Part shown: positions 1 through 6,400 of the stretch, in pieces
How the letters are laid out: each line of letters begins with the position of its first letter
How positions within the stretch are numbered: position 1 is the first letter of the stretch
Source of the DNA: Myxococcales bacterium
Lineage (GTDB): Bacteria > Myxococcota_A > Polyangia > Polyangiales > Polyangiaceae
DNA length: 6,888 nucleotides
Assembly (NCBI GenBank): GCA_025362165.1
Contig: JANYHY010000465.1
Coordinates: forward strand, 1 to 6,888
Direction: 5' to 3'
The notes under the pieces: generated by a model
Database searches by the model: none
Told to the model about the DNA's origin: nothing
Seen by the model: only the letters and a program-made list of their open reading frames with translations
Made by a program: the position numbers and the translations under genes

Positions 1-938
1 CCATCTACGCAGCCATCACACACGAGGTGGAGCTGCTCCTTGCCCTCTGGGCTGAGCTTCGCGGACGCGACGAGCGGCACCGATCCACGCACGAGCAAGC
101 CGACCACGACCGCCATCACCAACAACGCACCCCCCCCAACACCCGCCACCAGCGCGAGCGGCAAGCCTTTCTTCTTCGAGATCACAGGCGCGTCGGGCAG
201 CGCCTCATCGATCAACGGTGCGGGCGCAGGGACGATCGCAGGCGCTGGCTCGGCAGGTCGAGAGGGCCGCTGCGCTGGCGCGTATCCGCCTTGGTGCGTA
301 GGCGCGATCCCTGGAGCGGCGACGCCGAGCATCGTGTTGCCGATGGGTGCTCTCCCTTGTTGTTGCGGCGGCTGATGAATAGGCGCGATCCCAGGCACCG
401 CAACTCCCAACATCGTGCGCCCGCCGAGCCCCTTTTGTTGCGCTTGCTGCGGCGGCGGCTCGTGGATCGGCGCGATGCCTGGGATCGCGACCCCGAGCAT
501 CGTACGGCTCGCGGCAACACGGGCTTGGTCCGTTGGTGGCTGCGCGGACTGCTGCGGAGCGATCGCTTGACTCGGCATCGGTTGAGTCGTCACCGATTGC
601 GGAGCGGGCATCGGTGGAGCCATGAAGCCAAGCATCGTCTTCGACCCCAGACCTCCCGTCATCGGCGGCGTGGGTTGCGGAGGAGGCGCGGGCTGCGGAG
701 GAGGCGCGGGCTGCGGCGGAGGCGCGGGCTGCGGAGGCGGAGTCGGCGCCGCAGCGGCTTGCGGAGGCGCGACGGGTCCCATCGGGCTGGGCACGCCGAT
801 CATCGTCATCGCGGCGCGCGGCGCGGCGACTGGCACCTGTACGGGAGCAGGCTCTGGGGCACGAACAGTCGTGCCGCATTGACCGCAGAACTTCGCGTTC
901 TCGGGGAGCGCATTTCCGCAATTCACGCAAGCTGCCAT
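1..938 (-). CDS. Zinc-ribbon, Pro/Gln-rich single-pass membrane protein (C-terminus beyond the window)
   Basis: The minus-strand frame is open from the ATG at 938-936 to the left edge, giving 312 complete codons without a stop. The product begins MAACVNCGNALPENAKFCGQ, a zinc ribbon with ligands C4, C7, C18 and C21 (CX2C-X10-CX2C). This is the usual start of double-Cys zinc-ribbon proteins and fixes the start codon, although no Shine-Dalgarno is visible. Residues about 26-250 are disordered and rich in Pro, Ala and Gln. They carry a hexapeptide PQPAPP tract (about residues 65-88) and five T-M-[L/I]-G motifs at T45, T101, T146, T175 and T202; the last three lie in a longer repeated peptide ending PGIAP-[I/T]-H. 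A KKK patch (255-257) precedes a hydrophobic membrane segment at about 259-283. After it comes a segment with CDGC (C307, C310), so the C-terminal domain is probably periplasmic. Function is unknown. The zinc ribbon, repeats and membrane segment are seen directly; the N-in topology follows from the basic patch. Overlapping Arg-rich frames on both strands are shadows of this gene. Confidence 0.85.
   Translation of the reverse strand, partial: MAACVNCGNALPENAKFCGQCGTTVRAPEPAPVQVPVAAPRAAMTMIGVPSPMGPVAPPQAAAAPTPPPQPAPPPQPAPPPQPAPPPQPTPPMTGGLGSKTMLGFMAPPMPAPQSVTTQPMPSQAIAPQQSAQPPTDQARVAASRTMLGVAIPGIAPIHEPPPQQAQQKGLGGRTMLGVAVPGIAPIHQPPQQQGRAPIGNTMLGVAAPGIAPTHQGGYAPAQRPSRPAEPAPAIVPAPAPLIDEALPDAPVISKKKGLPLALVAGVGGGALLVMAVVVGLLVRGSVPLVASAKLSPEGKEQLHLVCDGCVD
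294..503 (-). repeat. Three diverged copies of a TMLGVAxPGIAPxH-coding repeat
   Basis: Within the minus-strand gene a segment of about 40 bases occurs three times, at roughly 465-503, 378-416 and 297-335 (spacing 87 and 81 bases). It encodes TMLGVAIPGIAPIH, TMLGVAVPGIAPIH and TMLGVAAPGIAPTH, starting at residues 146, 175 and 202. The DNA of the copies has drifted while the peptide is nearly invariant, which points to selection on the protein and not to a recent duplication. Two shorter relatives lie upstream in the protein (TMIGV at 45, TMLGF at 101). Confidence 0.85.
673..744. repeat. 18-base tandem repeat, four imperfect copies
   Basis: The unit starts at 673, 691, 709 and 727 with a GG[T/C]TGCGG core followed by [A/C]GGAGGCGCG, and the copies differ at only a few bases. 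The period is a multiple of three, so in the minus-strand zinc-ribbon gene each copy adds a PQPAPP hexapeptide without breaking the frame. Such a tract can change copy number by slippage, which would vary the length of the linker between the zinc ribbon and the membrane segment. Confidence 0.85.
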
Positions 939-1081
939 GCCGAACCGTATGCGTACGTCAAAGTGAGCCCAGCGCAAAGCACCGCGTGCGGTCTGTGTCG
1001 AGATGGTCGGCCAGATGGTGGCGAGATGCCGTCCCTGAAAAGACAAGCGTCGCACGGACCGCTAGGCTATCCCCGACCGCC
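939..1081. promoter_or_regulatory. Divergent intergenic region between the zinc-ribbon gene and the lipoprotein operon
   Basis: These 143 bases lie between two start codons pointing outward, so the region must hold promoters for both directions unless a gene start is misjudged. For the plus strand, TAGGCTAT at about 1063-1070 resembles a weak -10 element 12 bases before the ATG, but no convincing -35 is seen. The word AGATG occurs at 1001, 1013 and 1024, the first two as AGATGGT, about one helical turn apart; it may be an operator or chance. Neither flanking gene has a recognisable Shine-Dalgarno. A plus-strand frame is open across the region from an ATG at 986, but the signal peptide of the downstream gene argues that this extension is not translated. 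Confidence 0.4.
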
Positions 1082-2245
1082 ATGTCTCGCCTCAAGTCTC
1101 GCTTGGCGCTCGCCGCGCTCGTCTCATGCGCTGTCCCCGTGATCGTGGTCGCGTGCGATGGAGACGACACCCTCGCGCGGTCTCTCCCCGACGCTGCTTC
1201 CAACACCGACACGCAACCGCCTCTCGACTCCAGTAACGATGTTCTCGTAGCGGACGCCAGCGCGCGCGCCAAAGTGGTGATCGTCCACGCCGCGCCTGAC
1301 GTGCCCGCGATCCGCGTGTGCTTCGCAGTCGGCACCAAGCCAGACGGCAGCGACGTCGCGATCGTTCCTCTCCCGCCGCTCCCCGATCAGTCCGTCGGCG
1401 CGCAGCCGTTTCCCGGCATCTTTCCCGGCACGGGCGGAGTGTTCCCGGATCTGGGCGTGGACCTCTCGACCAAGGTCGTCGTGCCCTATGTGATCATCGC
1501 TTCGGCGGTGAAGGACGACGTGCGCAACGACGCAGGACCGCCCAAGCTCAGTTGCTCGGAGCTGCTCTCGAACGGTCCGAACAGTCTCCCTGGCACCGCG
1601 TACTTCAAGCTCCCGCTGCTGCCCGCCGGTACGTTCGGCGTCGGAAAGACGCTGCTCTTGGCGGCGACGGGTTGCCTGCCCAACGAGGCGCAAGGCGCAG
1701 CCCTCTGCGGTGCCGACTACGACACGAGCCTCGGCAACGTCGCGCTCAGGCGCTACGAGCTCGATCGCACGGTGAGCGCGACCGGCTCGCAGATCGGCGT
1801 CCAAGTCGCGCACCTCTCCTCGGCTATCGAGGGCAAGCTGAAAGGGGCGGTCAACGCTGCGCTCATCGGGCCGGTGGACGCGTCCGCAGGAGACGCGTTC
1901 GTCGAGCCGTTCGCCAACAACGCGCACTTCGCAGACCTCGCACCCAAGCTAGCCGCAGCGGTGGCCCTCCAAGATCCGCTCCAGACCGCGTTCTTCGCTT
2001 CGGTGCAGAACCCCGACTCAGGAGCCCCGCTAGCGAACGTGGTCGTCCCCCTCGCACTGGTCTATCAAACTACCACCGGGCAGTCATCTGGAGCAGACCA
2101 GTACTTCAAGACCGGCGCGAACTACACGTTCGTCATCGTCGGCGACCCCACCGAGTCCTCGTTCCTAGATGCGGGCGGGTTCAACAGCAAGAGCCTTCAT
2201 TTCCTGGCGTTCCCGAGCGATCCCCCGACGAAGACTTATCCCTGA
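1082..2245 (+). CDS. DUF4397-like secreted lipoprotein
   Basis: The product has 387 residues. The ATG at 1082 was chosen over an in-frame ATG at 986 because it places a lipoprotein signal peptide at the very start: basic MSRLKSR, a hydrophobic stretch, and lipobox V22-V23-A24-C25, so the mature protein would begin with lipidated C25. Residues 26-62 form an Asp/Ser/Thr-rich linker. The segment VVIVHAAPDVPAIRVCF (65-81) matches the hallmark strand of DUF4397, an Ig-like beta fold common in exported proteins. A second, weaker copy begins near 237 (IGVQVAHLSS), suggesting two domains. Cysteines C80, C158, C198 and C209 could form disulfides after export. The linker and lipobox are seen directly; DUF4397 has no established biochemical role, so the function (envelope or surface protein) is unknown. 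The gene ends 2 bases before the start of the hydrolase gene and is probably co-transcribed with it. Confidence 0.85.
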   Translation: MSRLKSRLALAALVSCAVPVIVVACDGDDTLARSLPDAASNTDTQPPLDSSNDVLVADASARAKVVIVHAAPDVPAIRVCFAVGTKPDGSDVAIVPLPPLPDQSVGAQPFPGIFPGTGGVFPDLGVDLSTKVVVPYVIIASAVKDDVRNDAGPPKLSCSELLSNGPNSLPGTAYFKLPLLPAGTFGVGKTLLLAATGCLPNEAQGAALCGADYDTSLGNVALRRYELDRTVSATGSQIGVQVAHLSSAIEGKLKGAVNAALIGPVDASAGDAFVEPFANNAHFADLAPKLAAAVALQDPLQTAFFASVQNPDSGAPLANVVVPLALVYQTTTGQSSGADQYFKTGANYTFVIVGDPTESSFLDAGGFNSKSLHFLAFPSDPPTKTYP

Positions 2246-2247
2246 CC

Positions 2248-3069
2248 GTGCGAGTCTGGGTCCTCGGCACCGGCTCCTCCGGCAACCTCTTGCTCGTGGA
2301 GGTGCAGGGTACACGCATCTTCTTGGACGCCGGCATCGGGCCGAAGAAGGCGGCGATCCGCATGCGCGAGCTGGGAGGTGAGCTGTTCCCGCGCGGCGCC
2401 GACGCGATCGTCCCCACGCACGAGCACAACGATCACTGCGCTCAGCTGGAGGCGCTCGCCAAGGCGCTGCAAATGCCCAAGAAGGACTTCGGCGAGCCCA
2501 AGATCCTGCTCCACGAAGGGATGCTCGCCGCGCGCGTTCGCCATCGCTTCGAGACCAAGACGTTCGCCATGAACCACGCCTCGGTCTCTGTCGGCGCCAT
2601 CACGATCGAGTCGATCGGCATCCCGCACGACGCGCCACAGATCGCGATCCGAGTCACCGCCGGCGGGGTTTCGTTCGGCTACGTGACGGATCTTGGCAGC
2701 TCCACCGCTGCGCTCCCAGCCTTCCTCGGCGCGTGCGACACCGTGATGATCGAGTCCAACTATGACGAGGGGATGCTCAACGAAGGCCCATATCCGGCTA
2801 AATTGAAGCGCCGTATCCTCGGCCCTCTGGGTCACCTCTCCAACGAGCAAACCGCCGCGCTGCTCCGAGACGTCGCGCGTCATGGCAGACCGCGAGTGCT
2901 CCTCTGCCATCTCTCCAAGCTCAACAACACGCCGGAGCTCGCCCAACGAGCCGCCCGCGCGGCGTGCCCAACCCTGGACGTCTCGGTTTTGGAGCACGGC
3001 GAGCCGAAGATCGTCGACGTCGTCCGCACGCGTCATCGCGCTGCGAAACAGCTTTCGCTCGTGTTCTAA
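2248..3069 (+). CDS. yycJ: WalJ/YycJ-type metallo-beta-lactamase-fold hydrolase
   Basis: The product has 273 residues, normal for the WalJ/YycJ group. It starts with GTG at 2248, two bases after the preceding stop; translation from there gives MRVWVLGTGSSGNLLLVE, matching the usual family N-terminus with the GSSGN motif (9-13). Metal-binding elements are in order: D27 in LDAG, the HxHxDH motif H58-E-H60-N-D62-H63, H127 in IPHDAP, D148 in YVTDLGS, H196 in GHLSN and H221 in HLSKLNNTPELA. ESNYDEGML followed by GPYPAKLKRRI is also characteristic. The set is complete, so an active two-metal hydrolase, probably cytoplasmic, is expected. In Firmicutes the homologue is linked to the WalRK cell-wall regulon and to DNA-damage phenotypes, and nuclease activity has been proposed. 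Its natural substrate here cannot be read from the sequence. No two-component genes are visible nearby. No clear ribosome binding site is present, so translation may be coupled to the upstream gene. Confidence 0.92.
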   Translation: MRVWVLGTGSSGNLLLVEVQGTRIFLDAGIGPKKAAIRMRELGGELFPRGADAIVPTHEHNDHCAQLEALAKALQMPKKDFGEPKILLHEGMLAARVRHRFETKTFAMNHASVSVGAITIESIGIPHDAPQIAIRVTAGGVSFGYVTDLGSSTAALPAFLGACDTVMIESNYDEGMLNEGPYPAKLKRRILGPLGHLSNEQTAALLRDVARHGRPRVLLCHLSKLNNTPELAQRAARAACPTLDVSVLEHGEPKIVDVVRTRHRAAKQLSLVF

Positions 3070-3129
3070 AACGGACGGAGGCTCGCGTCGGTCTGGCGGT
3101 CGGGCCCGCGAGAAGCTAAAAGCCCGCGC
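3070..3129 (+). other. 60-base spacer before yggX with a weak hairpin
   Basis: CTCGCG (3082-3087) can pair with CGCGAG (3107-3112) around a 19-base loop. No T-run follows, so this is not a standard intrinsic terminator. A purine stretch AGAAG (3111-3115) overlaps the hairpin arm but lies 14 bases from the yggX ATG, too far for a good ribosome binding site. yggX is either read through from upstream or has a weak promoter of its own here. Confidence 0.3.
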
Positions 3130-3411
3130 ATGTCGGAACGCATCGTCCACTGCAAGAAACTCGACAAGGATCTCCCCGGTCTGCCCAAGCCGCCGTTCAA
3201 GAACGAGCTCGGCAAACTGATCTTCGAGCAGATCAGCGCCGAGGCGTGGGACGGCTGGAAGAAAGACTCTGTGAAATTCATCAACACGTACCGCGTCGAT
3301 CTGGCCGCTCCAGAGGGGCAGAAGTTCATGTTCAAGCAGTGCGCGGTCTACTTCGGCTTCGAGGAGGGGGATCTCGCGCAGACCGCCTTCACACCCGCTC
3401 CTGAGAAGTGA
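3130..3411 (+). CDS. yggX: Fe(II)-trafficking / oxidative-damage-protection protein, YggX family
   Basis: The product has 93 residues, the usual size (about 90) of the YggX family (Pfam Iron_traffic). Family features seen are an N-terminal MSERIVHC with the cysteine (C8) at the position of the functionally important Cys7 of enterobacterial YggX, NELGKLIFEQISAEAW (25-40) matching the ELGKRIY-x-ISKEAW core, and a following W43 and FIN (50-52). A second cysteine lies at C71. In enterobacteria YggX is a small cytoplasmic protein that protects labile Fe-S clusters from superoxide and is thought to handle Fe(II) in their repair. The gene ends 2 bases before the start of a very large Fe-S flavoprotein gene, which fits a role in keeping that protein's clusters intact; this link is an inference. 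The family is best known from gamma- and betaproteobacteria, so its presence beside myxobacterial-type genes is worth noting. Confidence 0.93.
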   Translation: MSERIVHCKKLDKDLPGLPKPPFKNELGKLIFEQISAEAWDGWKKDSVKFINTYRVDLAAPEGQKFMFKQCAVYFGFEEGDLAQTAFTPAPEK

Positions 3412-3413
3412 GT

Positions 3414-6400
3414 ATGACCGCGCAAAGCAGGCGAACGACTAGCTCGGGCGCGTCCGTGGCGCCGGCCGGACAATTCGCCAACCTCGCACACGACAGACTC
3501 ACGCTCGGCGTCACCGGGTTCGAGTGGGCCGATCTCTTCGTCCCCGCACGGCTGCGCGATTTACACGGCGTGTTCGACGCGTGGTTTCGCCATCGAGACC
3601 CCGAGGGCTGGGCGACCTTCGACGCGTACCGCACGTGCAAGGGCGAGGGCATGACGCCCGAGCAGAAGAGCGCAGCGCTGCTGGCGTGCTCGCCGCATGT
3701 CGGTGCGTTCTTGGCGAAGCTGTTCGACATCGACACCGACGTCGCCGCGCTCAAGTCGAGCGTCGAGGATCGCGAGCCGCTCTGGCGCTTCAAGCGTGAC
3801 TTCGCCAAGAAGCGCGTGACGAAGTCAGACGCGGGCAAGGCGTTCAAGGCCGCGTCGGAGCTCGCTCGTTGCAACGCGAGCGAAGTGGCCAAAGCCGCGC
3901 TCGCGCTCCTTCGAGTCACGCTGTCGACCGATCCGGACGAAGAGCTCGCAGTGGCGCAGACGACGCTCGCGCTCTTGGCCGTGGATGACGTCGCGCGCAA
4001 GGCTGCGAAGGCCGGCGGCGCTCAGTGGACAGACGAGCTGCGAGCAGTCGCGGACAAGGTGCGCGAGGCGCTGGTCGCGGATCCCGCTACAAAACAGGCG
4101 TTTTCGTCGATCGCGCCCTGCGTCGGGGAGACGCCCACGGACCAAGAGCACGCGCTGTTGATCGCGACGACGCTAGACGCCATCGAGCTCGCGCTCGCCG
4201 AGCGCTACAACGATCACCACGATCCCGTCTCGCGCTGGGCCTCTCTCAAGAAGCCGCGCGATCTCGACTACGCGCACCTCGTCCATCTTCGACGCCCCGA
4301 TGAGAAGCTCCCCGAGCTCTTCGTGGGGCCCGAGGATCACAAGCGCCAGCGCTCGAGCTTCAGGCTCACCGACAAGCGCGGCACCGCGCGAGAGGTGGAG
4401 CAAGAGGTGGACTATTGCCTCTATTGCCACGGACGCAACAAGGACTCTTGCAGCAAGGGCTTCCGCGACAAGGCACCCAACACCTTCAAGAAGAACCCGC
4501 TCGGCGTCGAGCTGCGCGGCTGCCCACTTGAAGAGAAAATCAGTGAGATGCACGTGATGCGCAGAGACGGTGAGTCCGTCGCCGCGCTCGCGCTCGTCAC
4601 GCTCGATAATCCGATGTGCCCCGGCACCGGTCATCGCATCTGCAACGACTGCATGAAGGCGTGCGTCTTCCAAAAACAAGAGCCCGTCAACATCCCCCAA
4701 ATCGAGACTCGCGTATTGACTGAAGTGCTCAGTCTGCCCTGGGGCCTCGAGATCTACAGTCTATTGACGCGATGGAACCCGCTGAACATCGCGCGCCCCT
4801 ACGCACTACCGTACAATGGCAAGAACGTGCTCGTCGTCGGGCTCGGCCCCGCTGGCTACACGTTGGTCCATCATTTGGCGAGCGAGGGCTTCGGAGTCGC
4901 CGCGATTGATGGTTTGAAGATCGAGCCACTGCCCTTCTCGCTGATTGGCGGCTGGACCAACGCCGGTTACGTGCCTCCGGAGCCCGTCAAGGTCGCGCCG
5001 TCGATCTATGGGGCGCTCGACGAGCGCATCGTGCTCGGCTTCGGCGGAGTCAGCGAATATGGGATCACCGTTCGCTGGGACAAGAACTTCCTGACACTCG
5101 TCTATATGACAGTCGCGCGCTCGCCGAACGTGGGCGTCTATGGTGGCGTGCGCTTCGGCGGGACCATCACGCTGGACGACGCGTGGGAGCTTGGCTTTCA
5201 CCACGTCGCGATCGCCGCTGGCGCAGGCCGCCCCACGATCATCGAGATGAAGAACAACCTCTCGCGCGGCATCCGCAAGGCGAGCGACTTCTTGATGGGT
5301 TTGCAGCTGACTGGCGCTTACAAGAAGAGCTCGATTGCCAACTTGCAAATCAGTTTGCCAGCCGTGGTCATCGGCGGCGGATTGACAGCCATCGACACTG
5401 CGACGGAGCTACTCGCTTATTACTGCGTGCAGGTCGAGAAGGCGGTCGAGCGATACGATCTCCTCAGCAACGAGCTCGGTCACGCAAAGCTCCGCGCGAT
5501 GTTCGACGAAGAAGAGTACGCGAACCTACAAGAGCAGGTCGCCCATGGCCGCGCGCTGCAGGCGGAGAAGGCGCTCGCGGACGCAGAGAAGCGTGAGCCG
5601 CGCGTGCAGTCGCTCCTCGACTCTTGGGGTGGTGTCACGCTCGTCTACCGAAAGAGCTTGGCGGACTCACCGGCTTATCGACTCAATCATGAGGAGGTCG
5701 AAAAGAGCCTCGAGGAGGGAGTGCGCTACGTCGAGAACCTCTCGCCGACCGAAGCCGTGCTCGACGAACAAGGCGCTGTCACCGCGATGAAGTTCGCCCG
5801 CAAAGACGGCTCGATCGTGGAGCTCCCCGCGAGGACCGTGTGCGTGGCAGCGGGCACAAGCCCCAACGTGACCTATGAGAAAGAGCACGAGCAAACGTTC
5901 GAGCTGGACTCTCGCAAACAATACTTCCAAGCGTACAAAGCGATCACTGATTCATCCGGCAAAGTGACATTGGAGAAGACCGCCAATACCGCAGAGGGCT
6001 TCTTCACTAGTTACTTGAAGGACAATCACACTGTCTCGTTTTATGGGGACAATCACCCCTATTACGCGGGCAGTGTCGTCAAGGCGATGGCGAGCGCCAA
6101 AGACGGGCACCCTTATGTCACGGCGCTATTTCCGAGCGTGCGCACGCTGGATCCCAAGGATCAACCAGCACGTGATCGCGACCTGCGCGATCTGTTCGGC
6201 AAGCTGAACGAGGAGCTCCGCGCAGAGGTCGTCACCGTCAATCGATTGACCAAGAACATCGTCGAAGTGGTCGTCAAAGCGCCGCTCGCCGCGCGCAAGT
6301 TCTTCCCCGGTCAATTCTATCGATTGCAGAACTTCGAGTCGCGCGCGCCCATCGTCAACAATACTCGTTTGGCGATGGAGGGCCTCGCGCTCACGGGTGC

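Noticed and set aside
205..930. Minus-strand open frame of 241 codons in another frame, Arg/Ala/Ser-rich.
   Set aside because: It overlaps the zinc-ribbon gene on the same strand in a different frame; the zinc-ribbon frame has a clear CX2C pair, peptide repeats and a membrane segment, whereas this one has none.
956..961. TTGACG on the minus strand as a -35 box for the zinc-ribbon gene.
   Set aside because: A 17-base spacer would put the -10 element on the start codon itself, and the bases there do not resemble a -10 box.
986..1081. N-terminal extension of the lipoprotein gene to the ATG at 986.
   Set aside because: It would bury the signal peptide and lipobox 32 residues inside the protein; the ATG at 1082 gives a textbook lipoprotein N-terminus.
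27..1142. Plus-strand open frame of 371 codons, extremely Arg/His-rich.
   Set aside because: It is antisense to the minus-strand zinc-ribbon gene, has the low-complexity Arg composition typical of shadow frames in GC-rich DNA, has no recognisable domain and overlaps the start of the lipoprotein gene.
1318..2247. Upstream extension of the hydrolase frame.
   Set aside because: The extension is Arg-rich, lies wholly inside the lipoprotein gene in another frame, and the family N-terminus starts exactly at the GTG at 2248.
3082..3112. Hairpin between the hydrolase gene and yggX as an intrinsic terminator.
   Set aside because: The stem is only 6 base pairs with a 19-base loop and no following T-run.
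2236..3150. Minus-strand open frame of 304 codons opposite the hydrolase gene.
   Set aside because: It is antisense to a gene with a complete metal-binding motif set and reads as a complementary-strand artefact of GC-rich codon bias.
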